Below the pieces are notes generated by a model, which did not search any database, had not been told where the DNA came from, and saw only the letters and a program-made list of their open reading frames with translations. Positions 32,738-45,600 of a stretch of DNA of 64,000 nucleotides are shown here, one piece after another. The translations under genes and the position numbers were made by a program. How positions within the stretch are numbered: position 1 is the first letter of the stretch; every line of letters starts with the position of its first letter. Source of the DNA: Acanthaster planci (Eukaryota > Echinodermata > Asteroidea > Valvatida > Acanthasteridae); contig NW_019091375.1 of assembly GCF_001949145.1 (NCBI RefSeq), forward strand, positions 2,060,705 to 2,124,704. The letters run 5' to 3'.

Positions 32738-35700
32738 CTGGTATACGCCGTGGCAGACAAACTTTGTGTCCACTCTTTTTGTGTCCGATAAATAAAATGG
32801 GACCTTAAAATCACTGCCCCGTAGCAATGGACATATATGTACGGACAAGGGTGTGAAATGTAAGACTTTTTCTTTCTTTGATACTTTTCCTTTCGGAAGA
32901 AATTAATAAAGTATTCTTAAATACTTGTAGTTAAAATTGCATCAAAGGTTCATTTATATCATTGTCTTTTAAAAGGCAAGTATGTCATGTGGTCATTTTT
33001 GTGGTCATTGTCACTGTGGTGTCGTCATTGCCCTTTTTGGGGGGTCCAATAAATTTCCAGCAAATAGTTGGATTACTTGTTATTCTGCCTGGTGCAAAAC
33101 CAGCCCCACCCGAAGAACAATAAACATCCCCTTCTGAGAGCTGAGTCTGGATTTAAGTCCAACCCTGACCCCCCCTCCACTTTGTCTGCCAATTGTGGAG
33201 TCGTCCCAGCAAATACAGGAAAAAAATATATATTACAACTGTGAACAAGTGCAAACGATGACGAAACATTACATAACACATTGTTGACAATGGTACATGT
33301 AATGGTGTAGTCAGATTTATCTTTTATAATTTCCACCCATCACTTTTTGTTTAGAGCAGAGGGGGTTTCGACCCTGATCCTCCCCCCATCCGAGCCTGCA
33401 ACCTTTTATCAAGGAAGCAATATCATCCTGAACATGAATGAATTTGTCTTTAATTTCATGTGTTTCATATCACCAGGCACTAGACATTCACTAAAGGAGT
33501 CCGATCCATACGAAAGCCCTAGGGCCATAGTGTTATGTTTTCAAAAAGTAAGCACCGTCCGTATACGGTAATTAACCTCGTTTTATACTATATAAGGTGT
33601 ATTTTGTTATCCAAGTTCCTTTTAACAATATATATTTTCCCAGTATATCCTTTATGACAAGATCTATTTTATTAGAAAAAATTATCGTATCTGGGGAAAA
33701 ATTTCCATGTGACAAATTTTATAATAGTTTAATTTTTTTTTTTTTGGGGGGGGGTGATGTTCCATCATTTTTTATGCGACAATTTCGATTTCGTTTTTAC
33801 AAGATGTATACACTGCAGTTGCATGTTACTTAGTAAAAGTTTGTAAAGCCCTACTCCAAGAAGAACTCTTTCGTTTTTACTTGAAATCCTTTTATAATTT
33901 GTAGGCCAAAGTAAGCTTAGATGAAGTTATAGCTTATGTCAGGGTATTAAACACCAACTAGCTGCATGGTTTATCGGACGGCGTTGTCTGGTAAAAATGA
34001 CCTTGAAAAAATATGTCGCGTAACCTTCTGCTGTTAAAAATAGATCTCATGAACATAAAGTTGGAAAATTGGATCTCCTAAAAAAGGACCTAGAAAAGTA
34101 TAACTGTCTTTGTTGAAACGAATTGAATAAAAACAAGTTTAACAATATATCTCATAGAACTTAAACAAGAACTAAAATCTCATTCGTAGAAACTAACTTG
34201 AATAATAAATCTCGTGAAAGGAATTTAAACACTAAGATGTTTTATTTTTTTTTGAAATTGTATACTTCATAGTTTTACAGTTCTACTATCAAATGAAAGT
34301 CAGGATACCGACAAGGAGACGCATAAAAGTCAAGCGCTGTATGAAAATTAATCGAAATTTCTTCCTCAACACAAACAATCTGGCATGTCAGTGACCTGCT
34401 GGGCGATCTCTCCAAGTTCCAACTAATAAGTTATTAATAGCATGGTGGTTCGATGATGGCGCTGGGGAATAAATTTCAACAAGTTCACCCTTTGAAGGTT
34501 TTATGCCCGCAGAATTTTGACACAGCATTCATCACTTTTTTATGGTGGGTAGTTGTTGCGCCAATTAGACTAATACACAATAACATATGAACTAAAAATT
34601 CAAAAAATGCCAAATCAAATCGTTTCAATTGGTTCAAATTGCCGGAAGAGTCCCGGCGAACCCTCGACATTAATGGAACAGTCCATATGTCACATGATTT
34701 GCCCGAGGTCTCCAGCTGACCTACTTGCGAAATTTTCCTCACTCGATGTTGAAACTTAACTGTACTTGAGAGTGAATGAAGTCTACAAAGCCCGCGAAGA
34801 TTTCAGCTGGGAATCCTCAACGGCGGTGAAGACGAGGGGCATTCCTGTTCACTTCCTCGAGACCAGACAGGCTAGGGCCTTGTTGCATTCCCAGGGTTTG
34901 TGGGGTAAGTTAACCCTTTGTCCGAAACAACTCGGCAGTGTTGCTACTCGGACATGTCGGACCAGGTGACAGCATACTAGCACAGTCAGTCAACTTTTGC
35001 ACTGTTAAGCATGTTAGGCCCACCAGTGCCACGTCCTGCTGACGTGACCAGGCGGCTGAGAAGCGAGACTGAAGAGGCCTACACGACAAGTTGTGTATAT
35101 GTGGGCCTGCATGGCTCTTGGCCTAGCCATACATGCCATGCTACTTGCTAGCTTAGCCTAGGCAGCCTCTCACAGACTCAGTCTCAACCTTATCAACTAG
35201 TAATTTTAGTAGTATGATGCAGGCCTAAACAAATTACCACAGTGCATAGCCATAGTTAGTAGCCTAGGCATCACTCAAGTTTTGCTAGGCCTACATTTTG
35301 ATTGTACAGAATTTCTCTGCTGCCACGAATAATATTGTTACATCACTATTAAGTTAGATTATTTTTACAAGTGCTTTTGGGGAATGGTTTGATATTTCTC
35401 CCAGAACTCAACTGTGAGCCACACTCTCATGACTCTCTGAGACTCTGTGATTCATGTCACAGGTCGTGATTGTTATTGGTTTGTAACGCTATGGAATTTT
35501 GATTGTCATGATTGTGCCCAGTTATTGCACCTAAAACTGCATTTCTCTCAACATGCTCAATCAAATCTTCCACTCCCAACCAAAAGCCTTCAAAATGCAT
35601 GGTTGATGGACCGTGTAACTGGCTATTTTGGGCAAAATCCAGACCTTTAACTTACTTTCCTGCCTCTCTTCACAAACCGATCTGCGCATCTGAGCTGAGC

Positions 35701-36131
35701 TGCATAATGTGGCGTATGTCCAACGACACAACCTCATTTCCATGGCATGGTTTAGATCTTGCTGCACCGTGTTGATTCCCAGTGAAGGAGCGTGCACTCA
35801 GCCAATGGAGTTGAGGTTGCCAATGACGCGATATTGGACCGGTTGCCGTCCTTGTACAGTACATTCAGAGGACTGCGACTGGACAGGAACCAGTCTTTAC
35901 CGTGTTAACGGCCATGGGCCACATTTATGCAGCTCAGATGTGGTGTGTATATATGTGGTTTACCTCGGTTCCTATTAGCGTTTTAGCATAAAGGAGCTAA
36001 CCCCACCCAAAATCACCAGTTGATGCCAAACCGAAATCAATGTAAACTGGTTTATTTGTTGCACAAAAGTGAACGTGAATTCGTGACACAAAGGTGTCGG
36101 GACGTCACATCTGCTTCACTTTTGCATTTCC

Positions 36132-36192
36132 CTTAACCCTAAGCCTCCTCAATCCTCCAACAGGTGAAGGATTCAGGAGGATTAGGGTTAAG
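36132..36192. repeat. Short inverted repeat
   Basis: CTTAACCCTAAGCCTCCTCA and ATCCTCC are mirrored by GGAGGATTAGGGTTAAG with a short loop. It could form a hairpin. The TTAGGG inside is part of the palindrome and not a telomeric array. Confidence 0.6.
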
Positions 36193-36560
36193 TATGTATT
36201 AACTGGCCTGAGCCTGACAAAACGATGGACAAAACTGATCCATCCCAGAGTCAGTTTTTTGGGGGGTCGGGTCAGGATTTCAATTTGGGATCAGGTTTGC
36301 ACAACGTGAGTCGACAGGTCACTCAACAGCGGTAATCTTTATTGCCCCGTGTCAGACTCAAAGGGCCATCTCCTCTCTGTCATGCCTGTCCTATTACATG
36401 AAAGGTTTGCTCAACATATGCTGATCTTTAAAGAAATCCACATTAGTCTCAACTGGATTTGTCACCAGCATCATTTCACCAGAAAGTGTCGAGGCTTGAT
36501 GAGGTCAGCAAAACACTGCTCTTGTTCAAGGTCAAAATAAGGTCAAGACAGAGTAGTGGA

Positions 36561-36780
36561 TAAAATCTGGTACACTGAGTTCTTTAATTTCAGCTGAACA
36601 TACGGGTGATTTAAATTCTCCATACTAAAGACACTTGCTATTCCTCCTGATTGGGGGCAAGCTTTTGCTTAGTTACATAAGAGATGCCTTGCACCGATAC
36701 ACTGTTTTCAATGGATAAGAAGGGCACAAAGGAACCAGTCCATTCCAGGTCACTGTGCAAAACCTTGTCCCACATCATGA
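36561..36780 (+). mobile_element. TAAGCCTTTTG foldback family, truncated copy 2
   Basis: Contains the internal left arm (TCTGGTACACTGAGTTCTTT) and core (GATAAGAAGGGCACAAAGGA) of the family. Both outer termini are lost or strongly diverged. It lies in the intergenic stretch before AKT1S1. Confidence 0.65.
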
Positions 36781-37860
36781 GGCTCATTGGCAAAAGTATT
36801 TGGGCCAACTTGTTTTAATCAGATTGATTGTACATGTACAGTGGGCCCCCAAATAGGGTATGAACCCTCTTATTAGCCTATGCAAAGACACATTCTTGAC
36901 GCAGTTGTCCTTCATGTATCAGTCAAAACCAGTCAAATTTCCCATATCAGTGCATGTGCGTGTGTGTACTGGGGGAAATCAAGTGGAAGCAATTTTTGAC
37001 TGTTTTTGACGGTTACAGCAAAATGAGGGTTAATGTTAATCCATGCAGTTTAAATACATGTTATACATGTACATGTACATCCTCTGTAGACTGCCTCATG
37101 TGTGTTTGGTACATGTGCATGCGCTTATACATGGGGCCTTGTGGGGTACCGGAATAATGGGAAGTACCCCACATGGCCAGTTTTTACCTTGTGGTAAAAT
37201 TGGTACCTCACAAGAATTTCACGAAACTGATATTTGGCAATACATGTAACTCAAAAAGGGGAAAACTTTGATGGGTAAAAATCTGTAGCAAATTGAAGTG
37301 TTTTATATAAGGGACATATGGTCAAAATTTCAACCCAGGAAACTGAATTTGGTTTAAATTGGAGTGATTTGAATTTTTTTGCATGTTGTGTGGGAGTTTT
37401 GTACACGAGAACAAAGGAAATACCCCACAAGTCCTGGTATAGCTGTGTAAGGGTGTGTGTACGTATCCTTTGAAATTGCAGCCGTAAACCTCACTGCTAG
37501 TGCAAAGCTAATAGTCAGCTATCTGTTGTCTGATTAGATGCAGTTGTCAGGGTACATGTATGTAGTTAAAATTTGATGGCTTGGCGGTTGTAAGAGAAGA
37601 CTGGCATGGCTGATAAGATGGTTCCACATCACACCATGCTGTGGCATGACTATAGCCCTTAAATTACATCATACTCGTATGTGACCCGTGCCCTTATTTT
37701 TATGAGGGATGGGTGGAGCTTACCAAAGTTGTGTACAGTGTATTTTGTAATTTATGTTGGCTCAGAAATCATGGAAATGAGGTGAGCATTCATATTTTGT
37801 CGCATTATATACTTTGAATTCCCTGCACGGTTAAATTGAAATTCTCCCAAATAACCCATC

Positions 37861-38230
37861 AATAAGCCTTTTGTGAGTTAACTTTGACCCAAATCTGGTA
37901 TACTGAGTTCTTTAAATTCTCGTGAACATAACACTTGAATTCTCCTCACTAAAACCATTGTTGCTATACATGTACCTCTTGATTTGGGGCAAGCTTTTGC
38001 TAAGTTACATAAGAGATGCCTTGCAACAATACACTGTTTTCAATGGATAAGAAGGGCACAAAGGAACCAGTCCATTCCAGAGATGGTGGTCACTATGCAA
38101 AAGCTTGTCCCGAATCACGAGGTATAGCAACAGTGTCTTTAGTCTGGGGAATTCAAATTGTTATGTTTACTTGCAGTCAGATAACTCAGTGCACCAGCTT
38201 TTATTCAATTTAACTTGCAAAAGGCTTATT
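37861..38230 (+). mobile_element. TAAGCCTTTTG foldback family, full copy 3
   Basis: Full-length element of about 370 bases with arms of roughly 140 bases each. Termini are AATAAGCCTTTTGTGAGTTA and AACTTGCAAAAGGCTTATT, with TA at each tip. The two arms differ enough to orient the element. The loop contains AAGAAGGGCACAAAGGAACC. It has no ORF of note, so it must be mobilised in trans if it is mobile at all. Confidence 0.82.
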
Positions 38231-39231
38231 ACAGAAATGAACAAGTAAATTGTCCATGCCGGGCTTAGAGGCTACAGGTACCAAGCACTGGCTGATTTTG
38301 CACCACCTCGCACAGCACGCGCGGCCCACGCAATGCAAGGAGACTGTCTACGACAACAGTCAAATTTCACTTGTCTGAGGTCCCTCCGACTTTTGCAGAT
38401 TTTGCCTTATAGGAACTTTATATTACTGTAACAGGAAAAAAACAATAAAGAGTACTGTAAATAATTGGAACCTCCATTGCCTTGGTATAAACAGAATGTT
38501 GTATTCACCCTAACCACCAAGCATATTGTTTGGCTTACAGTACTCAGTACTACAAAATACTAAGTAATAGCCAGAGCCTGAAGGACCTAGCGCTACAAAT
38601 TACTACTTCTGGCTAGGTTACTTCCATTGTTACTCATACAGAGAACAATAAAGCCATGCATTCATAGTGCCAGAGCACTGTATGGTACATTACTGTATCT
38701 TCTCTATTGTTTTTTATGGCTTCAGAGAACAATGCGGTCATATCCTCTTACAAGCGGCAGCACTGATTTCTACGTTTTACTACAAGTAGTAGTAATTTGT
38801 ATTATGTAGGGTTAACTGTGTTTTTATTAATGAAGATCAAGTGTACGCGTGTTAGGAACACCCTAGTACTCTTTAAAAGAAGTAAAATTGATGAACAAAA
38901 TTGTAGGAAACTTACAGTATAAGTTTAAAAAATTTATATTGACTTTGTGAGTCAGAAGGTACATGTACATGTATGTATTTATGAGTGGGAATAATATCAC
39001 CTGAGCTCGGGTCATTATTAGCATCTATTCTCCCGTTGCAGTCTTACATGTATGCGAATATACGGTACCATAGAAGACCAGACAGGCACATATTTATTAG
39101 TATTATCGTACGGTATTTCTTGAATTGCCGCATTCCATTTCCAGCATTGTACATGTACCGGTATATTGTGGGTTCGTTGATCGTTACAGATTCTGCAGGA
39201 CGTTCTAATGTGTGTCGTGATAAGCAATGAA

Positions 39232-39439
39232 TAGACCGTATTTGCGACGTCCCCAATTTCAGTCGTATTTCTGAATGCACAGTATCAATTTGATACCTGT
39301 AACGGGATGGAACCAGGTGATTATTGGGGTCGGAATGGAATCGTAGAATATAGTCTGGTTCTTTGAATTTAATGTTTTCAAATAAATACACTACGTTTTG
39401 GAATAAGACTGAAATTGGGGACGCCGTGAATACGGTCTA
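39232..39439. mobile_element. Foldback element with TA-flanked GACCGTATT termini
   Basis: TAGACCGTATTTGCGACGTC at the left is mirrored by GACGCCGTGAATACGGTCTA at the right, and CCCCAATTTCAGTC pairs with GACTGAAATTGGGG. TA at each tip suggests a Tc1/mariner-like non-autonomous element. It ends about 65 bases before the first coding exon of AKT1S1. Confidence 0.75.
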
Positions 39440-39504
39440 TTGCTAAACCCTTCAACCTTACATATAATGTTGACCTCTTGTCTTCCAGTTACTAGATCCC
39501 TACC

Positions 39505-39669
39505 ATGGGCAGACTGACGTGTAAATGCCTGAACATCAGCATTCACACCAAGGCCGCACCTTCACCGCTAGACCGGACCACTTTGCGACTGCCGGCCGGC
39601 GAACGAGAGCGAGGCTTCTTCAAGGGTCAGGTGGCTGAGATCCAATTGGATCTTGGAGGGATATCGGAG
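39505..39669 (+). CDS. AKT1S1: AKT1S1 coding exon 1
   Basis: Encodes residues 1-55 from an ATG in good context (CCTACCATGG). CTTCCAG just upstream suggests that this exon is preceded by a spliced 5'UTR exon. It carries CKCLNISIH with the first Cys pair. The donor is GAG|GTAAAT, phase 0. Its assignment to this gene rests on phase and on a plausible join to exon 2 across a 9.6 kb intron. Confidence 0.75.
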
Positions 39670-42600
39670 GTAAATCGTGAAGTGTCATTTTTTCACATCT
39701 GTAAGGTTAGGGATGAACCACATGCTACCGTTGTGTTTGGGCTAATTACAACTGTACAACAGCCAACCCAAATCCACAACAATTCCTACCGGTAGGTCAT
39801 GAGTTGTCACCCCGCTTGGCCTAATTGTGTCCCACACACCAGCAGTCCAATCACTTGCTCTTTGCACTAACCAGCAACCCACATACGGAGCCTTTGACAT
39901 GTTTGAGCACACACGCTTCTGAGTTGGCCTCATTGTTCAAACTTCAGGGGCCAATTTCTTAGCGCTGCTTAAGCACAAAATTTGCTTAAATGTGAAAAAA
40001 AAAACCTTGCTAGACAAATCAGGTTACCAGCCCAAACTCCATGTGATGCACATTTGTATATTAGTTTGGAATGGTATTCACCTGTCTTTTGGTTAGCATG
40101 ACAATCACGTCAATTTTGAGCTGGTAACCTTTATTGTTTAAGCAAGGTTTTTTGTGCTTCAAAAGCAAAATTTGTGCTTGAAAGTAAGCATCCCTGTGAA
40201 ATTGGCCCCTGTGTCTTTCTCCTTGAGGTTCAACTCGCGCATGTACCGGTAACTACCTGTACATATAGATTTCACTGTGAAAATAATTTGCCCTGACTTG
40301 AGGCACCCCCTCACCGGCATGTCAAAGGAAAGACAGGTTTGGTGGGAATCATTCTAGGGGGTGCATCTACGGGTATGTTTTTTTGGAACCGGGTACTCAT
40401 TTTATGTCAATACTGGGTACCTGGACACCCTTGAAATACATGTACAAAGAACACTTATCAAATGGCTCTGCTTGCAGTCCTGGCAGACCATATGCGTGAA
40501 ACAGGGCTCTTTTTTCGTACAGAGAAGCAGCACATTGTCCCGAATGTTAGAGGGGAGTCTCTCACACCCTTTTATTAAACAAAACCTTTAATTTCTAACA
40601 AAAGCAGCTCTGCTGATCCTTGAACCAGAGTGATGAACACAGAACCTGTTTTTTCAGCAGCACCGATGACTTTTCAGCAGTTCGGCCTTTCACTATCAAT
40701 TTTAAAGTTTGTGTGCAATTTTATTGGTGAAGTTTTTTTCACGAGCACTTGCCTGAAAAATAGATCTGGGTTTTGAGATGAATGGACGGGTATCCGTGTG
40801 CCGGTACAGGCTTAAATTATTCGATGTACCGGCACGGTACCCAACGCACATGCGGATATTGTACATTCCCACAGAAAATGCATCCCCGTGCTAATCCTGT
40901 GCCAACTTATGTACCAGAAGTGGTATCCTCTGCCAAATTACCAGTCGATCAATTAGAAGAGGGTTGTAGTCTAAACCGTCAAGACCAGAAGCAAGGGCAG
41001 TCACAAATAATGAGTAACAAGGTGTGGACAGTGGCAGAGGAATTCATGTTTTTGCTGCTGTGCATTTTAATACATGTACATGTAGCTTGTGACTTTCCAA
41101 CTAGAGGCCTTGTGATCGTCTCGTGGGAGGGGATCTTATGATGGTCTTTGAGGGTCTCACCAATGGTCTGACGGTACAGCACTGGAAAGGGCTAGGCCAG
41201 AAATTCGAAAAGGATTGAAATGATTCCAGATTTTCATGAGGATACTTTGTACATGCTGTAGGCGGTACCGTACAGGATGGCCAATTTTTTTTCCTGCATG
41301 GTCAACATGTACATAATGTACATGTATGTATGTAGGCGTACATGTACATTGGAAAAATGACGATTAGATAAATATCTGAGGGCTCAAAACATACAGTACC
41401 AAACTTGACCACTGTTCAGTTTACTGTAGTTATAAGTCCCATCCTTTCAGAAGACATAGGCCATCAAAAAAAGTCATCCACCTGGTAACTACATGTCATG
41501 TACTTGTATGTCACCCTACATGTACATGTACCGACATGACTGGTCACCGTACATGTACAGTGCATGGCATGTACATGGAAATCTTGACTGAAAGGGCAGC
41601 TTTGTCCATGTGAATGGATCCTGTTCTTTGAACCTTCTTGAAGACGGGGAACAACCATTCATTTGCCAGTCGCAAAATAAAAACTACCTTTTATGTGTGT
41701 GTGTCTTTGGGGGATTTTTTTTTTATTTGAGCATAGATCATTAGATGTAGTCAGCATGCAAGTGAAGAGTATTCTACTTACAGTAGTGCTAGTGTAAATG
41801 TTTTTAAAGTTTTCTAGTATATTTTCTGGGCCCACCAAGCTTTAAGTGTTTTAAAAGCAGTCAAGATACTTCTGTGGGTACTTAACAGTGGAAAGCTTTT
41901 TTTTAAAGCATTCCATTGCAGCATGTCCATGATGTAGTGCACAGGTGTGCGTTGTGTGTGTACATGTATGCGCTGTTGCACAGCACCACTGTGCAGTACA
42001 TGCATGTGTCAAACAACACATAACAGGTTGAGGAAAAAAAAAAAAAACAGAAAAAAAAGTCCAGTGATTGATTGCGATTCTTATGAAAGGCTCCAAAGTT
42101 CACCCAGCCCACTTCACAGCACGTGCCGAAATGCTCGTCAATATTTACGTGTACGTGTATTTGGAATCAAGGCAGTGTGCAATCGGAGCTATTCTTGCAT
42201 GATTACGTATTGTGGCCAAATTGTCGAGTTTAGCCATCGGCAGCTCATGTGACCTGGGGAAATCGCCTGATTGTGAAATGGGTACCGTATTGCTTAAAAG
42301 AAAGGACAGATTAAGTGGTAGCCGCTTGGATCGCATCACGCAATTTTAAGGATTAAAGGTAAGTTCCACCGTTGGTAAAATCACAAAAATGGGACTGCTG
42401 AATAATCTCTGAAAATCTCACCACCAGGAGGAAGAAAATAAACAGCAGCCTCGGTCAATCTACATCTACATCTACAGCATGTACAGACTGTTGCCGTCCA
42501 GAATTGCTATCGCTTTTGAGAAAAGAAAACTTGTATTCTGTTTTTAAAGTACATATCATACATTGCACCGGTACCTGTGTAAATTTTTGATTGACTTACA

Positions 42601-45600
42601 TGTAATGGCTAATGTGTGTCCATACATGTTCATGTAAACATGTACAGCTACATACATACATGTACAGTACATGTGTATGTAGCCAACTACCGGTAGTCAT
42701 GTGCGGGTAAACTTACATGTACACATGTACACATGTTCTTCTTTCATGTCTTTCTGTACATGTTGTACATGTATGTATGTAATGTACATTGGACATGTAC
42801 ATGTATTGATATACCCTGCATGTACACATGTTATGTAAGTCTGTGGGGATACAGTGTACAAGAACTTTGCACCCCTTTGGTTTTTGCGCCTACATTGTGA
42901 GAGTTTCAAACAGGGCCACCTTACTGCAGTGTCCTCATGCTGGTATCGGCCATCTTGAATCCAACTTAAAAGTGAGGCAATCCCTGTAAAAGTGTTCCAA
43001 AGGCGTACATGTACATGTAATAGACTTTTTTTCACCCATTTGACTCGATTGCACTCAAAGCAAACAATGCCACCACCTGTGGACCGCCATGGCCATGGTG
43101 ACCGCATATATTCCTACGGGCAACTTCAACCACGTGCAAGCGTACATGCAAACGCTGCATGCTTGTAGCTTACATGTACCGCTACCATCACAATACTATG
43201 CACTCATTACCATCACAACACACTGCAATCCAGCATGATTGTGAAATCACAGGAAAAAGGTCTACTGGGACCAGAATGAACATGATGCTATACGTACCGG
43301 TACACTGTAATTATAGCAAAGTCATCAGGCCTCTCCCCTCAATAAATTCATGTAAAATGATATCCTAGTCTTCCAGAAAATGGCATACCGGTATCTCTCG
43401 AATGAAGCCCATAAAAGCTTCACAGAGGAGGATTTGGAAAATAAAAGTGCCATGCGTGTGATGTACATGTACATACACTGTACTGTACGTGTACACTGTA
43501 CGTACATATGTAATGGATTTTCTTACCGGAAGGTAACAATGTACATACAGTATACACTGAATTGTCTAAGGGCCCCGAGCTGGACCAAGAGAGGGAGCTA
43601 TTTTCCCAGCAACAGAGGCTCCTTTGGTATGGTTGGGGCTTCACTTTACTGGTTCACAAAGGACTCTGAAATGCACGCATTACCTGCACGTCGTTACCAA
43701 CAAAATTGTACCGCGCATTTAAACACAATTGGCATGGCACTCAAATGCATCACCTTTTGAATAGACAGTAAAGTGTGCGGCAGTGCATGTACATGTACAG
43801 TAGCTCCAGCATTAGAAACGGCACACTATCATGACTATACCCAGAGTAACATACATGTACACGTACATGTAGAACAGTGCAATGCGCGATACAGTAATTG
43901 GTCATGGAATGACCAGAATCAGATTTCAGGAAGCAAGTTTGCTTGAAGGTTTGAATACGTAAACATGAACTGTAATGCTTTAATTTGATGTCATTCATTC
44001 ATTCATTGCTGGCTTATTATTAAAATCTCAATCATGTGAATAGCAGCAAAAGGCTGAACTGCTGAGATTTTTACAATTAGACATTTCAAAAATACAAGAA
44101 ATACAATATTAACAGAGGATTAAACAAACAGACGGAAAAAATATTTTAAGAGATAAATCTAGAACTACATGTACATGTATTTAACATAAAATATTAAGTA
44201 CATGTACATGTATGTTGCAGAACATTCATCAACAGAGTTAGTAGGAAAAAAGTAGTGCACGTAAGCGCCCGTAGCATACTTAGCGCACGTAAAGTCATTC
44301 TGATCAACAGAAGTGGGCACATGTACAATTGATCTGGGATTCATGTTGAAAAATGGTCAGTCGGCAAACAGTAAAAACCCATGAAAACATTGCCAAGTGG
44401 TTCTGTCCTGCAACAATGTGCAGAGTCGTCGTTCTGATTTTCGTAGTCGGTAAGCTGCAGCAGGGAGGTGCTTTCTCAACGCAGTGTTGAGTGTGGATTT
44501 TGCAAATGACTAGCACAGTTTTCGCCTGCGTTCCTGCAATATGTCTGGCTCAAGTATTTGGAGAGCATTTCTGTAAGAGTCATATTCCAAACCAAGAATA
44601 ATCTCGCACGCCCGTTTCAGTACCCGGTCTAGGTCCTCGGAATGTTTGCTAGTGATTCCACTGGTCTAAACAGGCACTGCGCACAGGACACACAAATGAA
44701 ACAAAAACAGTAACCAAATCTTTGGAGTAAGGTGAAAATACTTCTATTTATGCAGCATGAAGAGACGTGGAGCACATAATCACATTTCATAACAATGCAC
44801 TAGTATACATGTACCGGTATACATGTCCATGTCCCGGTACCTTTACTGTGCAGATTGACTTGCTGTTATTGTACTTGCGCTGTTTTTAAATTGGGAAAAT
44901 TTGACTGCGCACCTCCAATATACATGTACATTCACGTACGTGTACATGTATGTTCAAAGCATTTATAGAGTCATCATTATGGTGTTTTATACATGTACAT
45001 GTATGTAATTGTACTGCACACAAATGACATAATGTACATTTACATACGTGTACATGTATGTAAATGTTCGTGTGCATGTATGTACACATGTACATGTATG
45101 CCAGTATGGTACTGTACAAAGTTCTGCATGTCATGCCTGTACACATGTGCATGTACCATAAACATGCTCACACATACATGTACATACATGTACATGTACA
45201 TGCAAGGAATAAGCACTGAGTAATGCTTGTACATGTACTTTGCAGTGCACCTGTACATGTAAGTCTTTAAAATTGTACCCCAGTAATTAAACACTTTTCA
45301 GTGAGAGTGTACGGTGCATGTACAATGTACAGTACATAAACTACATGTACATGTGTACAATGTACCTGGTACATGATTGAGTGGCATCTTTTCGAAGGAA
45401 GCAGAGCATTTCCTCTGCACGCCGCAAGTTGCTTTACGCATGTTTAAAAAATTACTGGCATTTCCTGCCTGTACGCATGTACTAGTATCATGAGGAATCC
45501 AGTTCAACCCAAAGGGCCCACTGCTTTGGCAATGCCCGTGCACGTCTACACACATTCACAACGATGTACTACCGGTCTACCGAGACGTGGTACCATGCAC

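Larger units (their letters stand above)
32738..39231. other. Long intergenic stretch without recognised coding sequence
   Basis: Apart from the foldback elements at 36561 and 37861, an inverted repeat at 36132-36192 and scattered ACATGTACATGT words, I see no supported gene. Its right part may hold the promoter and 5'UTR exon of AKT1S1. The region 34980-35290 is rich in GGCCTA and GCCTAG words of unknown meaning. Confidence 0.4.

Noticed and set aside
36132-36192. TTAGGG/CCCTAA words suggesting interstitial telomere repeat
   Set aside because: Only one copy on each arm of a short hairpin, with no tandem array.
44993-45294. ORFs rich in Tyr, Met, Cys and His on both strands
   Set aside because: They are direct translations of ACATGTACATGT repeats.
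42700-45380. A CRISPR-like impression from many short repeated words
   Set aside because: Spacing is irregular, the words are self-complementary and degenerate, and the context is a eukaryotic intron.
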